Notes: generated from the letters alone by a model not told the origin. DNA of 55,841 nt from an uncultured Bacteroides sp. (GCA_945965395.1 CAMFND010000044.1:71223-127063), one strand, 5' to 3'; shown: positions 26,655 to 36,697, numbered from the stretch's first letter. Program-made: numbers and translations.

Positions 26655-29600
26655 ATGAAACTTCACATTGGAGGAGTAAGTCTATTCCTAGCTCTAAGTG
26701 GACTACCATCAGGAATAGCAAACGCCCTAGACACAGGCGTACAAAATCTAAGTATCTCACAACAAGAAAGTATTTGTAAAGGAGTCGTAAAAGACAGCAA
26801 AGGAGAGACTATTATTGGTGCTTCCGTTGTAGTAAAAGGAACCTCGAATGGTACCATTACCGACTTCGATGGTAATTTCTCTTTGTCAAACGTAAAAAAA
26901 GGAGCCACTATTCAGATTTCTTTTGTAGGATTCAAATCACAAGAAATCGTATGGGATGGTTCTTCTATTTCCGTAACATTAAAAGAAGATACTGAAGTGC
27001 TGGATGAAGTAGTAGTAATCGGATATGGTGTACAGAAAAAAGCGGATCTTACCGGTTCTGTAGCCAATGTCAGCGCTGAAAAACTGAATACACAGAGTAA
27101 TGCTACTATCGGGCAAGCACTACAAGGAAAAATCGCTGGTGTAGATATTGTTTCACAAGGTGGGGCCCCAGGTGGTAGCACACGTGTCATGGTCCGTGGT
27201 ATCGGTACTTTGAACAATTCCGCCCCTTTGTATATTGTGGATGGCATGTACATGTCTGGAATCGACCATATCAATCCAGGAGACATTGAGAGCATTGACG
27301 TTTTAAAGGATGCTTCTTCCGCAGCAATTTACGGTTCACGCGCTGCCAACGGTGTAGTAATTATCACCACAAAAAGCGGTACAAATACTGATGGAAAGCC
27401 TATTATTGATTTGTCTGCAAACGTGGGTGTTACAGCACCTTCCAAATATCTGGACATGCTTGACGCCGCTGGATGGGCAGAAGTTACCACCATTGCTCGT
27501 AAAGCAGCAGACTTACCCCCACTAGAAATGGCTACCGATTTAGCTTCCAAACCAAACAATGACTGGCAAGATATCATGCTCAACCCAGCATTAATGCAAA
27601 ACTATAACCTTTCAGTAAAAGGAGGAGGAAAATACGCAACTTATTATAACAGTATAGGATACACTAATCAAGACGGTGTAGTAAAAGGAACCAATTTCCA
27701 GCGTTATACTATGCAAAGTAAAGTTGATTTCAAAAAAGGTATCTTCCAAGCTGGAACAAACATCATCTTATCATACGACCAAGATAAACCTTTGATGTCG
27801 GATATCCGTGGGGGAATGATTGGTCACATTATACAATCTGTACCAACCCTGGAAAAATACAATCCAGACAATATAGGAGGATATGGCAGCATGTATGGTG
27901 ATGTAACCAATCTTACTCATCCTCTTGTAATGGTAGATGAAAATCTGATGGATAGAAATCAAGATAACATAAAGGTTTTTGCTAACGCTTATGTATCGGT
28001 AGAGCCAATAAAAGGTTTAAAATACAAATTAAACTTTACCCCTGATTTTCAGTTCTATAGAAATAGCAGTTATACCGGTTTATTTGACTGTGGATTAAGT
28101 AAAAAAGAACTAACGTCTATTTCTGACCAACAAAGACGTACTCGTAACATCCTTGTCGAGCACTTGTTGACATTCGACCGTACATTTGGAAAACATAAAG
28201 TATCATTATTGGCAGGATATTCTTACCAAGACACACAAGTGCGTTGGTTAGAAGGTTCAGCCCAAGGCATGCCGGAAGGTATCAAAGAAATTGATGCAGC
28301 TTCTCAGGGTTTTGCAACTAAGGGAAACCTGACAAGAAGCGTACTAACCTCTGTCTTGGGGCGAGCCTTCTATTCATACGACAACCGTTATCTTATCACC
28401 GCAACGATACGTCGAGACGGCTCTTCAAAATTTGCTTCGTCCAACCGCTACGGTAACTTCCCGTCAATTTCTTTAGGTTGGAACATTGCTGAAGAAAAAT
28501 TTATGAAAAACAATGTACCTTGGCTTGAACAATTGAAGCTTAGAGGAGGTTACGGTGTATTAGGTAATCAGGAAATTTCAGATTATCAATTTGTTTCAGT
28601 TGTAACTTCTGGAATCAATTATCCTGATGGAGATGGCGGGCTTATTTTAGGAGCTTTCCCTAAAGACTTTGCCAACCCGAATATCAAATGGGAAGAAACA
28701 TCCATGACCAATATCGGTATTGACTTCCTGGCCTTACACAACCGGCTAAGCTTGACTGCCGACTGGTATGTAAAAAATACTAAGGATATCTTACTGAGTG
28801 TGCCTATTCCTATTTCCACAGGTGGTGCCAATGACCCAGTTCGTAACGCAGGAAAAATTCAAAACAAAGGTTTTGAATTTAACATCGGATGGAATGATTA
28901 TATCAATAAAGATTTGTCATACGGTATAAACTTTATCGGCAGCTTTAACAAGAATGAAGTTATCAATATGGGTACCGACTCACAGGTTATCAACAGTGGC
29001 GCAACCAATCAAAACATTAATACTTGTAAAACTCTTGCAGGTTATCCAATTGGCGGTTTCTGGTTAATTCCTGCTTTAGGATACTTCAATAACGCAGAAG
29101 AAGTACAAGCATATCAGAAAGACGGTCAATTAATTCAGCCGAGTGCTGAACCTGGAGATATTAAATTCCAAGATACCAATAATGATGGGAGTATTACAGA
29201 TGATGACCGTGTTTACTGCGGAAGTCCTTTCCCCAAATTTACCTATTCTATCAATGCCAATTTAACATATAAGAATTTTGACTTTTCTATAGGGCTTCAG
29301 GGGGTAACCGGAAATAAAATTTACAACGCTACCCGCCAGACACTTGAAGATGTAACGAAAGGTACTAACTTCCTGGCAAGCTGTCTGGATTATTGGACAC
29401 CGGATAACAAGGATGCTGCACATCCACGTTTAATCTGGACAGACCCGAACCGTAACACACGTGCCGAATCAAACCGTTATCTGGAAGATGGTTCTTACTT
29501 CCGTCTCAGAAATATCCAGATTGGATATACCTTCCCCAATTCATGGTTCAAGGGAGTGGTACAAAAAGCACGTATATACGTGAATGCTGAAAACTTGTTT

Positions 29601-29726
29601 ACCATCACTTCGTACACAGGCTACACTCCTGACGTAAATGCAACTAGCGTTTACTCACGTGGATTTGACGAATTTATCTATCCATCTAATCGAACTTTCA
29701 TGTTAGGATTAAATGTTACATTTTAA
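26655..29726 (+). CDS. SusC/RagA-family TonB-dependent glycan importer
   Basis: The 1023-residue protein is the outer-membrane barrel of a SusCD glycan importer. After a signal peptide comes a carboxypeptidase-regulatory-like domain (about 38-115; GVVKDSKGETIIGASVVVKG), the plug domain with the SusC signature DEVVVIGYGVQKKADLTGSV, IVDGMYMSGIDHINPGDIESIDVLKDASSAAIYGSRAANGVV and ITTKSG split over residues about 120-245, then the 22-strand barrel ending in FMLGLNVTF with the terminal Phe. No FecR-interacting N-terminal STN domain is evident, so control by an ECF sigma/anti-sigma pair is less likely. susD follows 12 bp downstream. Confidence 0.96.
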   Translation: MKLHIGGVSLFLALSGLPSGIANALDTGVQNLSISQQESICKGVVKDSKGETIIGASVVVKGTSNGTITDFDGNFSLSNVKKGATIQISFVGFKSQEIVWDGSSISVTLKEDTEVLDEVVVIGYGVQKKADLTGSVANVSAEKLNTQSNATIGQALQGKIAGVDIVSQGGAPGGSTRVMVRGIGTLNNSAPLYIVDGMYMSGIDHINPGDIESIDVLKDASSAAIYGSRAANGVVIITTKSGTNTDGKPIIDLSANVGVTAPSKYLDMLDAAGWAEVTTIARKAADLPPLEMATDLASKPNNDWQDIMLNPALMQNYNLSVKGGGKYATYYNSIGYTNQDGVVKGTNFQRYTMQSKVDFKKGIFQAGTNIILSYDQDKPLMSDIRGGMIGHIIQSVPTLEKYNPDNIGGYGSMYGDVTNLTHPLVMVDENLMDRNQDNIKVFANAYVSVEPIKGLKYKLNFTPDFQFYRNSSYTGLFDCGLSKKELTSISDQQRRTRNILVEHLLTFDRTFGKHKVSLLAGYSYQDTQVRWLEGSAQGMPEGIKEIDAASQGFATKGNLTRSVLTSVLGRAFYSYDNRYLITATIRRDGSSKFASSNRYGNFPSISLGWNIAEEKFMKNNVPWLEQLKLRGGYGVLGNQEISDYQFVSVVTSGINYPDGDGGLILGAFPKDFANPNIKWEETSMTNIGIDFLALHNRLSLTADWYVKNTKDILLSVPIPISTGGANDPVRNAGKIQNKGFEFNIGWNDYINKDLSYGINFIGSFNKNEVINMGTDSQVINSGATNQNINTCKTLAGYPIGGFWLIPALGYFNNAEEVQAYQKDGQLIQPSAEPGDIKFQDTNNDGSITDDDRVYCGSPFPKFTYSINANLTYKNFDFSIGLQGVTGNKIYNATRQTLEDVTKGTNFLASCLDYWTPDNKDAAHPRLIWTDPNRNTRAESNRYLEDGSYFRLRNIQIGYTFPNSWFKGVVQKARIYVNAENLFTITSYTGYTPDVNATSVYSRGFDEFIYPSNRTFMLGLNVTF

Positions 29727-29738
29727 ATAAAAATATTT

Positions 29739-31298
29739 ATGAAAAAGCTATATACATTAATAACCTGTACATTACTCTCAGCAGGTTTAACCTTCACCTC
29801 ATGTGAAGACATGCTTGATCAGGTTAATCCCAACAAGCAAACAGAAGATACTTTCTGGAGAAATGAAACCGATTTTGAGCTAGCATTAACCTCTTGTTAT
29901 ACTCCACTAAAAAATGCATTGGGAGGAGGATATTATGGAACACGTGGAGTGATGTTAAGGATATGCCGTGCTGATGAAGTAGAATTCCGCAATGACATCA
30001 GCGAAATATTCCAGGCTATGAACTTTACGAATACAACCTCCAATTCATTGACACAAGGTATGTTCTACCAGTTCTATAATGCATTATATAGAACCAATTC
30101 TATCATGCAGAAATTGGAAGAAAAAAAAGGAGATTTCTCTGAAGATTTTATTAACAAAGTAAAAGGAGAATGTCTTTTTATCCGTGGTTTCTATCTTTTC
30201 CAATTAGGCAAAGAATTTAAAGATGCTCCACTGCGAATGACAGCCTCACAAGAACCTTCTACATTTCCGTTGGCCAAATCCAGCCAAGCGGATATTTGGG
30301 CACAAGCGATTGCTGATTTGACAGAGGCAGGCAGACTTCTTCCTCTTAAAAATGATGTAATAGGAAAACCAACCAGAGGGGCAGCTTATGCTACTATTGG
30401 AAAAATCTTGGTATATCAAGAAAAATTTGATGAAGCTATTGATGTATTAGAACCGCTTACCAAATCTCCGTACACATATAAATTGGTTGACGATTTTTCC
30501 TGGAATTTTGATGAAGCACATGAACATAACGAAGAAAGTATTTTCGAACTACTTATGGAACAAGTGGGTGGAACCGACATTTGGGGAAATGGCGAACTGG
30601 CTAATTCTACCCAAACCAATACACGCCCACGAGAATATGCAGCATCAGAAGTCAGTGGATGGTACGAAGCCAATCCTACGCAACAAATGATGGATATATT
30701 CAGGAAAGAGCCAGACAAAAATGGCAATGTAGACATTCGTGCACGAGAATCTGTAGCATGGAACTATCCTGGCTGTATGTATTACCAAAAAACGTTCCAG
30801 GAAGTCTTTGGACCAAATAACAAACTGGATACTTACTGGATTTTAAAATACCAAAATTCAAAAACGATGACAGCCGAGTCTGATCCTCCAAAATCTTCTA
30901 TCAATGAAAGAGCCATCCGCTATGCTGACGTTATCTTATTGTTAGCTGAATCTTATTTAAAAGGAAGCACTAAGAAGAACTTAGATACGGCTATTGGATA
31001 CTTAAATGATATCAGAAGACGAGCTAATTTGAACGACTACTCCGGACCAAAGACAGACGAAGGAGTATTTGCAGATTTGGAACATCAGCGTGCTATAGAA
31101 TTCTTTGTAGAAGGTGAACGTTTCTATGACCTGCGCCGCTGGGGTTTACTGGAAGAACGTATAAAGACTTGCAACGAAGTGAGATACAGACAGCTCATAA
31201 CCGGTCAGACTGGTAATACCAACAGATACTACTATTATCCGATTCCGGCAAAAGAAATTGAAACAAACGATTTATGTACGCCGAACGAAGGATGGTAA
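29739..31298 (+). CDS. SusD/RagB-family surface glycan-binding lipoprotein
   Basis: The 519-residue SusD-like lipoprotein forms the lid over the SusC barrel. The signal ends at a lipobox with Cys22 (TFTSCEDMLDQ), and the family's helical (TPR-like) core is visible through KGECLFIRGFYLFQLGKEF, RGAAYATIGKILVYQEKFDEA, ERAIRYADVILLLAESYLKG, AIGYLNDIRRRANL and the C-terminal HQRAIEFFVEGERFYDLRRW. It is paired with the upstream susC gene, and a terminator follows. Ligand identity cannot be read from SusD sequence. Confidence 0.95.
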   Translation: MKKLYTLITCTLLSAGLTFTSCEDMLDQVNPNKQTEDTFWRNETDFELALTSCYTPLKNALGGGYYGTRGVMLRICRADEVEFRNDISEIFQAMNFTNTTSNSLTQGMFYQFYNALYRTNSIMQKLEEKKGDFSEDFINKVKGECLFIRGFYLFQLGKEFKDAPLRMTASQEPSTFPLAKSSQADIWAQAIADLTEAGRLLPLKNDVIGKPTRGAAYATIGKILVYQEKFDEAIDVLEPLTKSPYTYKLVDDFSWNFDEAHEHNEESIFELLMEQVGGTDIWGNGELANSTQTNTRPREYAASEVSGWYEANPTQQMMDIFRKEPDKNGNVDIRARESVAWNYPGCMYYQKTFQEVFGPNNKLDTYWILKYQNSKTMTAESDPPKSSINERAIRYADVILLLAESYLKGSTKKNLDTAIGYLNDIRRRANLNDYSGPKTDEGVFADLEHQRAIEFFVEGERFYDLRRWGLLEERIKTCNEVRYRQLITGQTGNTNRYYYYPIPAKEIETNDLCTPNEGW

Positions 31299-31302
31299 TC
31301 TT

Positions 31303-31337
31303 AAAAAGTGCTGTACGATAATGTACAGCACTTTTTT
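31303..31337 (+). terminator. Rho-independent terminator after susCD
   Basis: AAAAAGTGCTGTAC (31303-31316) pairs with GTACAGCACTTTTT (31323-31336), 6-nt loop, T run at 31332-31337. It separates susCD from the enzyme genes. Confidence 0.9.
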
Positions 31338-31342
31338 AATCT

Positions 31343-31350
31343 TATATTTG
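31343..31350 (+). promoter_or_regulatory. -7 element for the sulfatase gene
   Basis: TATATTTG matches TAnnTTTG, immediately after the susCD terminator and 28 nt before the ATG, so sulfatase and GH2 form their own transcription unit. Confidence 0.65.
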
Positions 31351-31378
31351 TCAGACAAAATAAAACCTCAGATTCACC

Positions 31379-32950
31379 ATGAACAAAATATCGCTTATCC
31401 CATTTTTGTTGTGTGTCCCCCCCTTTTCATCACATGCCCAAAATACACAGCAACCCCACATCGTGCTTATTCTATGCGATGACATGGGATTCTCCGATTT
31501 AGGATGCTACGGCAGTGAAATCTGTACCCCCAATATTGATAAGTTGGCTCAAGATGGCATACGCTTCAGTCAATTCAAAAATACGGGAAGAAGTTGTCCA
31601 AGCAGGGCAGCCCTACTTACCGGCAGATATCAGCACCAAGTGGGAATGGGATGGATGGCAGAAGTGGACGAGCACCGCCCGGGATACAGAGGACAAATAG
31701 ATAAAGAATACCCGACCATCGCTGAAATTATGAAAGCAGGAGGATATCATACTTACATGAGCGGGAAATGGCATGTCACTACCACTGGAGGATATGATGC
31801 TCCCAACGGCAGTTATCCTGTGCAAAAAGGATTCGACAGGTATTACGGTTGTCTGCACGGGGGAGGAAGTTACTATAAACCTGACCCGGTATACAATGAT
31901 TTAAAAAGAATCACTCAACTGCCCGACGATTATTACTACACAAAAGCCATTACCGATTCTGCAGTAAGTTTTATCCATACCCATGATACCGACAAGCCCA
32001 TGTTCTTGTATCTGGCCCATTATGCACCTCATCTGCCTCTTCAGGCTCCAGCAGAGTATGTTGAAAAATGTATGGACCGATATAAAGTAGGATACGATGT
32101 GCTACGAAAACAGAGATTTGAAAAACAAAAGAGCCTGGAACTTATTCCTGCCAATATGGAATTGCCTATCTTCAACAAAGAATTCAACGGTAAACGTCCG
32201 TCATGGAATGAATTGACACCAGAACAGCAAGAGAAATGGATAAAGGACATGGCTACGTATGCTGCCATGATTGAAATCATGGACGAAGGTATCGGACAAG
32301 TCATAAAAGAACTCAAAAAGAAAAACATGTATGAAAACACAGTGTTTCTCTTCATGAGCGACAATGGAGCTACCAACGAAGGAGGATTTATTGGGCAGCT
32401 GATGTCTGACCTGTCAAACACTCCCTATAGAAGCTATAAGAAATGGGTATTTCAAGGTGGAACCAGCAGTCCGCTGATTCTTTGTTATGGCAGTAAAAAC
32501 AAGAATCTACAAAAAGGAAAAGTATGCAATCAGCCTGCCCATATCATTGATATAATGCCTACTTGTATGGCATTGGGAAACGTAGCATATCCCAAAACAT
32601 TCTCACATGCAGACCTACCAGGGACAAACCTGCTTCCGGCTATAACCGGCCAATCCATTCACAAGCGAACGCTGTACTTTGAACACCAGAGTTCATGCGC
32701 TATCATAGAAGGCAACTGGAAACTGGTAAGGGCCGACAGAAACAGTCAATGGGAACTGATAGAACTTGACAAAGATCCATTTGAAACACATGACCTCTCT
32801 GCCACATATCCAGAAAAGGTAGAGGAACTGGAAAGTAAATGGATTGAATGGGCAAATACTCATAAAGTTTTCCCCCTAGAAGATAAGCCATGGACAGAAA
32901 GAATTAATTTCTATCATAAAAAGAATTCCTTTCAAAGAGGAGATTATTAA
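31379..32950 (+). CDS. S1-family sulfatase with a serine-type active-site motif
   Basis: Exported type I sulfatase of 523 residues; signal peptide MNKISLIPFLLCVPPFSSHA. Metal-binding motif ILCDDMG lies near residue 32. The formylglycine signature reads S72-C73-P74-S75-R76, with L80-T81-G82 in place, so the residue to be oxidised is serine, with cysteine next to it. Further landmarks are SGKWH and FMSDNGA, the second metal site. Such enzymes hydrolyse sulfate esters from glycans in the periplasm after activation by a radical-SAM maturase, which is not in the window. The GH2 gene follows 29 bp downstream, suggesting that desulfation and glycosidic cleavage act on the same glycan. Confidence 0.93.
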   Translation: MNKISLIPFLLCVPPFSSHAQNTQQPHIVLILCDDMGFSDLGCYGSEICTPNIDKLAQDGIRFSQFKNTGRSCPSRAALLTGRYQHQVGMGWMAEVDEHRPGYRGQIDKEYPTIAEIMKAGGYHTYMSGKWHVTTTGGYDAPNGSYPVQKGFDRYYGCLHGGGSYYKPDPVYNDLKRITQLPDDYYYTKAITDSAVSFIHTHDTDKPMFLYLAHYAPHLPLQAPAEYVEKCMDRYKVGYDVLRKQRFEKQKSLELIPANMELPIFNKEFNGKRPSWNELTPEQQEKWIKDMATYAAMIEIMDEGIGQVIKELKKKNMYENTVFLFMSDNGATNEGGFIGQLMSDLSNTPYRSYKKWVFQGGTSSPLILCYGSKNKNLQKGKVCNQPAHIIDIMPTCMALGNVAYPKTFSHADLPGTNLLPAITGQSIHKRTLYFEHQSSCAIIEGNWKLVRADRNSQWELIELDKDPFETHDLSATYPEKVEELESKWIEWANTHKVFPLEDKPWTERINFYHKKNSFQRGDY

Positions 32951-32979
32951 TTATTAACCTTAAAAACAAGTCATATCGT

Positions 32980-35643
32980 ATGAAGAAACCATTTTTGAAC
33001 ATTCGAACTGCCCTATGTAGTTTGATACTCATGGTTGCCCAACTAGGATTTGCCCATCAACCGGAATTTTCTACGGCCGGTTTCTTTGAGCTTCCTAACA
33101 CCGGAAGAACCGTTTACAGCATGAACCCCGCATGGCGTTTGCATAAAGGCAGTGCGGATGGAGCCGAACGTCCGGATTTCAATGACAAGGAATGGAATCT
33201 GGTCTCTCTCCCTGACGGCATAGAATATGTGCCTTCCGAAGCCAGTGGCTGCATCAATTATCAAGGCGAGGTATGGTATAGAAAACACTTTACCCCGGAA
33301 GAAGCATGGAAAGGTAAACAACTCTTTCTGCATTTTGAAGCCATTATGGGAAAATCCAAGGTATGGGTTAACGGACAACTGGTAAAAGAACACTTCGGTG
33401 GCTTCTTGCCTGTCATCGCAAACATTACTGAATACCTGCGCTACGGACAAGACAATGTGATAGCAGTATGGGCCGACAACAGTAATGACCCGTCTTATCC
33501 TCCCGGAAAGCCACAGGAAGCACTTGATTTTACCTATTTTGGGGGAATTTACAGAGACTGCTGGCTCATTGCACACAACGACATATTCCTTACCGATCCT
33601 AATTATGAAAATGAGACTGCCGGCGGAGGATTGTTTGTCTCCTTCAACCAGGTATCTGAGCAGTCTGCCGATGTAAAACTGGATGCACACATCCGGAACA
33701 TGTCCGGAAAATCATTCTCAGGAAAGGTAGAATACCAACTGTTTGACACCGCACAGAAGCTGGTTGCTCAGGCGGAAAAAGCATTCTCTGTAAGCAAAGG
33801 AAAAGGACGGCAGACATCCCTTGTTCTACATGTGAACCAACCTGAATTATGGGAACCTGACTCTCCTACATTATACCAGCTTCACGTCATGATAAAGGAT
33901 AAAGCAGGAAACATCATCGACGGATACCGCCGCCGTATTGGAATCAGAAGCATTGAGTTCAAGGGGAAAGACGGTTTCTGGCTGAATGGAAAACCTTACC
34001 CTTACCCATTAATTGGTGCCAACAGACATCAGGATTTTGCCATTATCGGTAACGCCCTGTCAAACAGTCTTCACTGGAGAGATGCCAAAAAGCTTCGTGA
34101 TGCAGGATTAAGGGTCATCCGCAACGCACATTATCCACAAGACCCGGCATTTATGGATGCTTGTGATGAGCTGGGACTGTTTGTCATTGTCAACACACCT
34201 GGATGGCAGTTCTGGAACGATGAACCCATCTTTGCACAAAGAGTATACAGTGACATCCGCAACATGGTCAGACGCGATCGAAATCACCCTTCTGTCTGGA
34301 TGTGGGAGCCGATTCTCAACGAAACATGGTATCCGGAAGATTTTGCCAAGAATGTAGTAAGCATTCTCCATGAAGAATATCCCTATCCTTATTGCTATGC
34401 AGGCTGCGATGTGACCGCTAAAGGACATGAATATTTTCCCATTCATTTTACACATCCTGTCAATGGGGCTGGAGGGGCATTTAACACATCAGACTTAGAC
34501 CCTAACATCTCGTATTTCACCCGTGAATGGGGAGACAACGTAGACGACTGGAATTCTCATAACTCTCCCAGCCGGGTAAACCGCTCCTGGGGAGAAGTTC
34601 CGATGCTGATACAAGCTCAGGGATATGCTAAAACAGATTACCAGTACACTTGTTACGATGCGTTATATCGTAATCCACGCCAGCACATGGGAGGATGTTT
34701 ATGGCATTCTTTTGACCATCAGCGCGGGTATCACCCAGACCCGTTCTATGGAGGTATCATGGATGCGTTCCGCCAGCCCAAGCTGTCCTACTACATGTTT
34801 TGCTCACAGCGCCCGGCCGAAAAAAATGAAAAACTGATTGCCGAAAACGGGCCAATGGTTTTCATTGCCAACGCCATGACTCCGTTCTCTCCCAAAGATG
34901 TAACCGTATATAGTAATTGTGAGGAAGTACGCCTTACCTGTTGCAAAGGAGGAAAACAATCTATCTACAAAAAGGAAATCAAAGGAGAAGGTATGCCTTC
35001 ACCCGTCATTACTTTCAACAATGTATGGGACGTAATGCACGACAAAGCGTTGGCCAGAGCCAATAAACATGAAGAATCATATCTGCTGGCAGAAGGTTTT
35101 GTCAACGAGAAACTGGTAGCAACTCATAAAGTTGTTCCTACCCGACGTCCTTCTAAAGTAATTCTTTGGGTAGACAACGAGCAGACAGAAACCACGGCAG
35201 ACGGTTCTGATCTGATTACCGTAGTAGCAGCAATTGCTGATGACAACGGAAACATCAAGCGGCTAAACAACTATCATATTCAGTTTGAGATTGAGGGACC
35301 GGGTGAACTGGTAGCCAATAATGAAACCTTTACAAATCCTCGTGTTATCCAATGGGGAACTGCTCCGGTATTGGTTCGTGCCAAAACACAGGCTGGAGAA
35401 ATAAAGGTAAAGGCATCGGTTGTATATAACGGTATACATACTCCTGCACCGGCTGAAATCACTATTCAAACGGTAGAAGCCACACATCCGCTTATTGCTG
35501 ACTCTAATGAGCTGAAGCTTTTACAAAATCAGTCAAAGAACGGCAAAAGATTTATGCCACTCAATAAGGTAAGCCAGGAAGCACAACAGCAAAGCCGACT
35601 AAAACTGAAAGAAGTAGAAAAACAACAAAGCGATTTTGAATAA
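32980..35643 (+). CDS. Glycoside hydrolase family 2 enzyme
   Basis: The 887-residue exported enzyme (signal peptide about 1-25) has the GH2 order: sugar-binding jelly roll (about 50-215), immunoglobulin-like sandwich (about 220-325), TIM barrel (about 330-600), then C-terminal immunoglobulin-like domains of which DGSDLITVVAAIADDNGN is typical. The predicted acid/base is Glu448 in ILNETW and the nucleophile Glu516 in TREWGD. GH2 includes beta-galactosidases, beta-mannosidases and beta-glucuronidases; the subfamily is not clear, but beta-galactosidase activity would fit the neighbouring sulfatase and hexosaminidase. A lysine- and glutamine-rich tail ends the protein. Confidence 0.92.
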   Translation: MKKPFLNIRTALCSLILMVAQLGFAHQPEFSTAGFFELPNTGRTVYSMNPAWRLHKGSADGAERPDFNDKEWNLVSLPDGIEYVPSEASGCINYQGEVWYRKHFTPEEAWKGKQLFLHFEAIMGKSKVWVNGQLVKEHFGGFLPVIANITEYLRYGQDNVIAVWADNSNDPSYPPGKPQEALDFTYFGGIYRDCWLIAHNDIFLTDPNYENETAGGGLFVSFNQVSEQSADVKLDAHIRNMSGKSFSGKVEYQLFDTAQKLVAQAEKAFSVSKGKGRQTSLVLHVNQPELWEPDSPTLYQLHVMIKDKAGNIIDGYRRRIGIRSIEFKGKDGFWLNGKPYPYPLIGANRHQDFAIIGNALSNSLHWRDAKKLRDAGLRVIRNAHYPQDPAFMDACDELGLFVIVNTPGWQFWNDEPIFAQRVYSDIRNMVRRDRNHPSVWMWEPILNETWYPEDFAKNVVSILHEEYPYPYCYAGCDVTAKGHEYFPIHFTHPVNGAGGAFNTSDLDPNISYFTREWGDNVDDWNSHNSPSRVNRSWGEVPMLIQAQGYAKTDYQYTCYDALYRNPRQHMGGCLWHSFDHQRGYHPDPFYGGIMDAFRQPKLSYYMFCSQRPAEKNEKLIAENGPMVFIANAMTPFSPKDVTVYSNCEEVRLTCCKGGKQSIYKKEIKGEGMPSPVITFNNVWDVMHDKALARANKHEESYLLAEGFVNEKLVATHKVVPTRRPSKVILWVDNEQTETTADGSDLITVVAAIADDNGNIKRLNNYHIQFEIEGPGELVANNETFTNPRVIQWGTAPVLVRAKTQAGEIKVKASVVYNGIHTPAPAEITIQTVEATHPLIADSNELKLLQNQSKNGKRFMPLNKVSQEAQQQSRLKLKEVEKQQSDFE

Positions 35644-35664
35644 ACAGTATTTTCAATAGGATGA

Positions 35665-35672
35665 TACTTTTG
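35665..35672 (+). promoter_or_regulatory. Orphan -7 element between GH2 and esterase genes
   Basis: TACTTTTG matches TAnnTTTG; no ORF follows before the terminator at 35751. No good -33 box is visible. Confidence 0.35.
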
Positions 35673-35678
35673 CAGACT

Positions 35679-35801
35679 TTTATCAAAATAAGTATCAATA
35701 TTTTAAGTAACAAGATAAAATTCTGTAGTATCTAATGCAAGATAATATATAACCAATTTATTTGTGCAATAAAAAATTATTACACAAATAAATTGGTTTT
35801 T
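35679..35801 (+). ncRNA. Candidate small RNA in the utilisation locus
   Basis: A TAnnTTTG element at 35665 and a strong terminator ending at 35801 bracket about 120 nt with no ORF of note, the layout of an intergenic small RNA. Small RNAs near utilisation loci are known in Bacteroides. The end points are inferred from promoter and terminator positions only; the transcript could instead just be the GH2 3' end. Confidence 0.3.
35751..35801 (+). terminator. Rho-independent terminator after the GH2 gene
   Basis: AACCAATTTATTTGTG (35751-35766) pairs perfectly with CACAAATAAATTGGTT (35783-35798), 16-nt loop, followed by TTTTT at 35797-35801. Confidence 0.85.
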
Positions 35802-35804
35802 CAA

Positions 35805-35821
35805 ATGAATATTTTATTCAT
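35805..35821. promoter_or_regulatory. 17-bp perfect dyad upstream of the esterase gene
   Basis: ATGAATA and TATTCAT flank TTT, 27 bp before the esterase ATG. It could be an operator for the esterase-GH20 unit, though AT-rich dyads also arise by chance. Confidence 0.3.
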
Positions 35822-35847
35822 GCCAATCAAATCTATATTCAATAAAG

Positions 35848-36684
35848 ATGAAAAGAATTACAGTTATTTTATTTCTTATTTTTATATTCACTAAATCATT
35901 CTGTAATAACAAATTACATTATGATACGATATGCTATGCCAAACGTAGTGGTATTGAGTTGAATATAGAATTAATATCCTCTTACAAATTTAACCATAAA
36001 ATGCCCGCCATAATATTTTTTTATGGAGGAGGCTGGATAAAAGGAAATAGAGAGCAATTTAGACCTCACGCAAGATATCTGGCCCACAAAGGCATTATAG
36101 CTATTCTCGCAGATTACAGAACTAAAGAACAGTGTAATGCAACCCCCTTTAATTGCGTGGAAGATGCAAAATCAGTAATACGTTTCGTAAAAAATAATGC
36201 TGATAAATTTAATGTCGACACCACTAAAATAGTAGCAGCAGGAGGTTCTGCCGGTGGACATTTAGCTGCATCATGTGCTTATATTTCCAATTATAATCAT
36301 CTTAAAGATGATCTTTCAATCTCTCCTCGACCAACAGCATTAGTACTATTTAATCCCGTTATTGATAATGGGAAAAACGGATTTGGCTCTGATACTATCA
36401 AAAAAAACTATATGACATTTTCTCCACTACATAATATCAAAAAAAACAATGCACTACCGACATTATTTATGGTGGGAGATAATGATAAACTTGTTCCCTT
36501 AAAAACTGCTCAAAAATTTAAAGATTTAACAGAAGAAAATGGCGCTATCTGCATACTAAAAGTATATAAAAAACAAGAGCATGGTTTTTTTAATTATAAA
36601 CCTAATAGTAATAATAAATACTATAAAATCACACTGAAAGAACTGGAATCTTTCCTTTGCAAATTAGGCTATTTACAAAAATAA
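35848..36684 (+). CDS. Alpha/beta-hydrolase, probable carbohydrate esterase
   Basis: This 278-residue hydrolase has a signal peptide (MKRITVILFLIFIFTKSFC), an oxyanion-hole motif FFYGGGW, the nucleophile elbow GGSAGGH with Ser134, Asp213 in GDNDKLVP and His245 in EHGFF. The layout is that of BD-FAE/acetyl-xylan-esterase-like enzymes that remove acyl groups from glycans; a sialate or other O-acetyl esterase role would suit the context, but the substrate is not known. Base composition is much more AT-rich than sulfatase and GH2. GH20 starts 13 bp after its stop, so the pair is one transcription unit after the terminator at 35751. Confidence 0.85.
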   Translation: MKRITVILFLIFIFTKSFCNNKLHYDTICYAKRSGIELNIELISSYKFNHKMPAIIFFYGGGWIKGNREQFRPHARYLAHKGIIAILADYRTKEQCNATPFNCVEDAKSVIRFVKNNADKFNVDTTKIVAAGGSAGGHLAASCAYISNYNHLKDDLSISPRPTALVLFNPVIDNGKNGFGSDTIKKNYMTFSPLHNIKKNNALPTLFMVGDNDKLVPLKTAQKFKDLTEENGAICILKVYKKQEHGFFNYKPNSNNKYYKITLKELESFLCKLGYLQK

Positions 36685-36697
36685 ATTTACACGCTAT

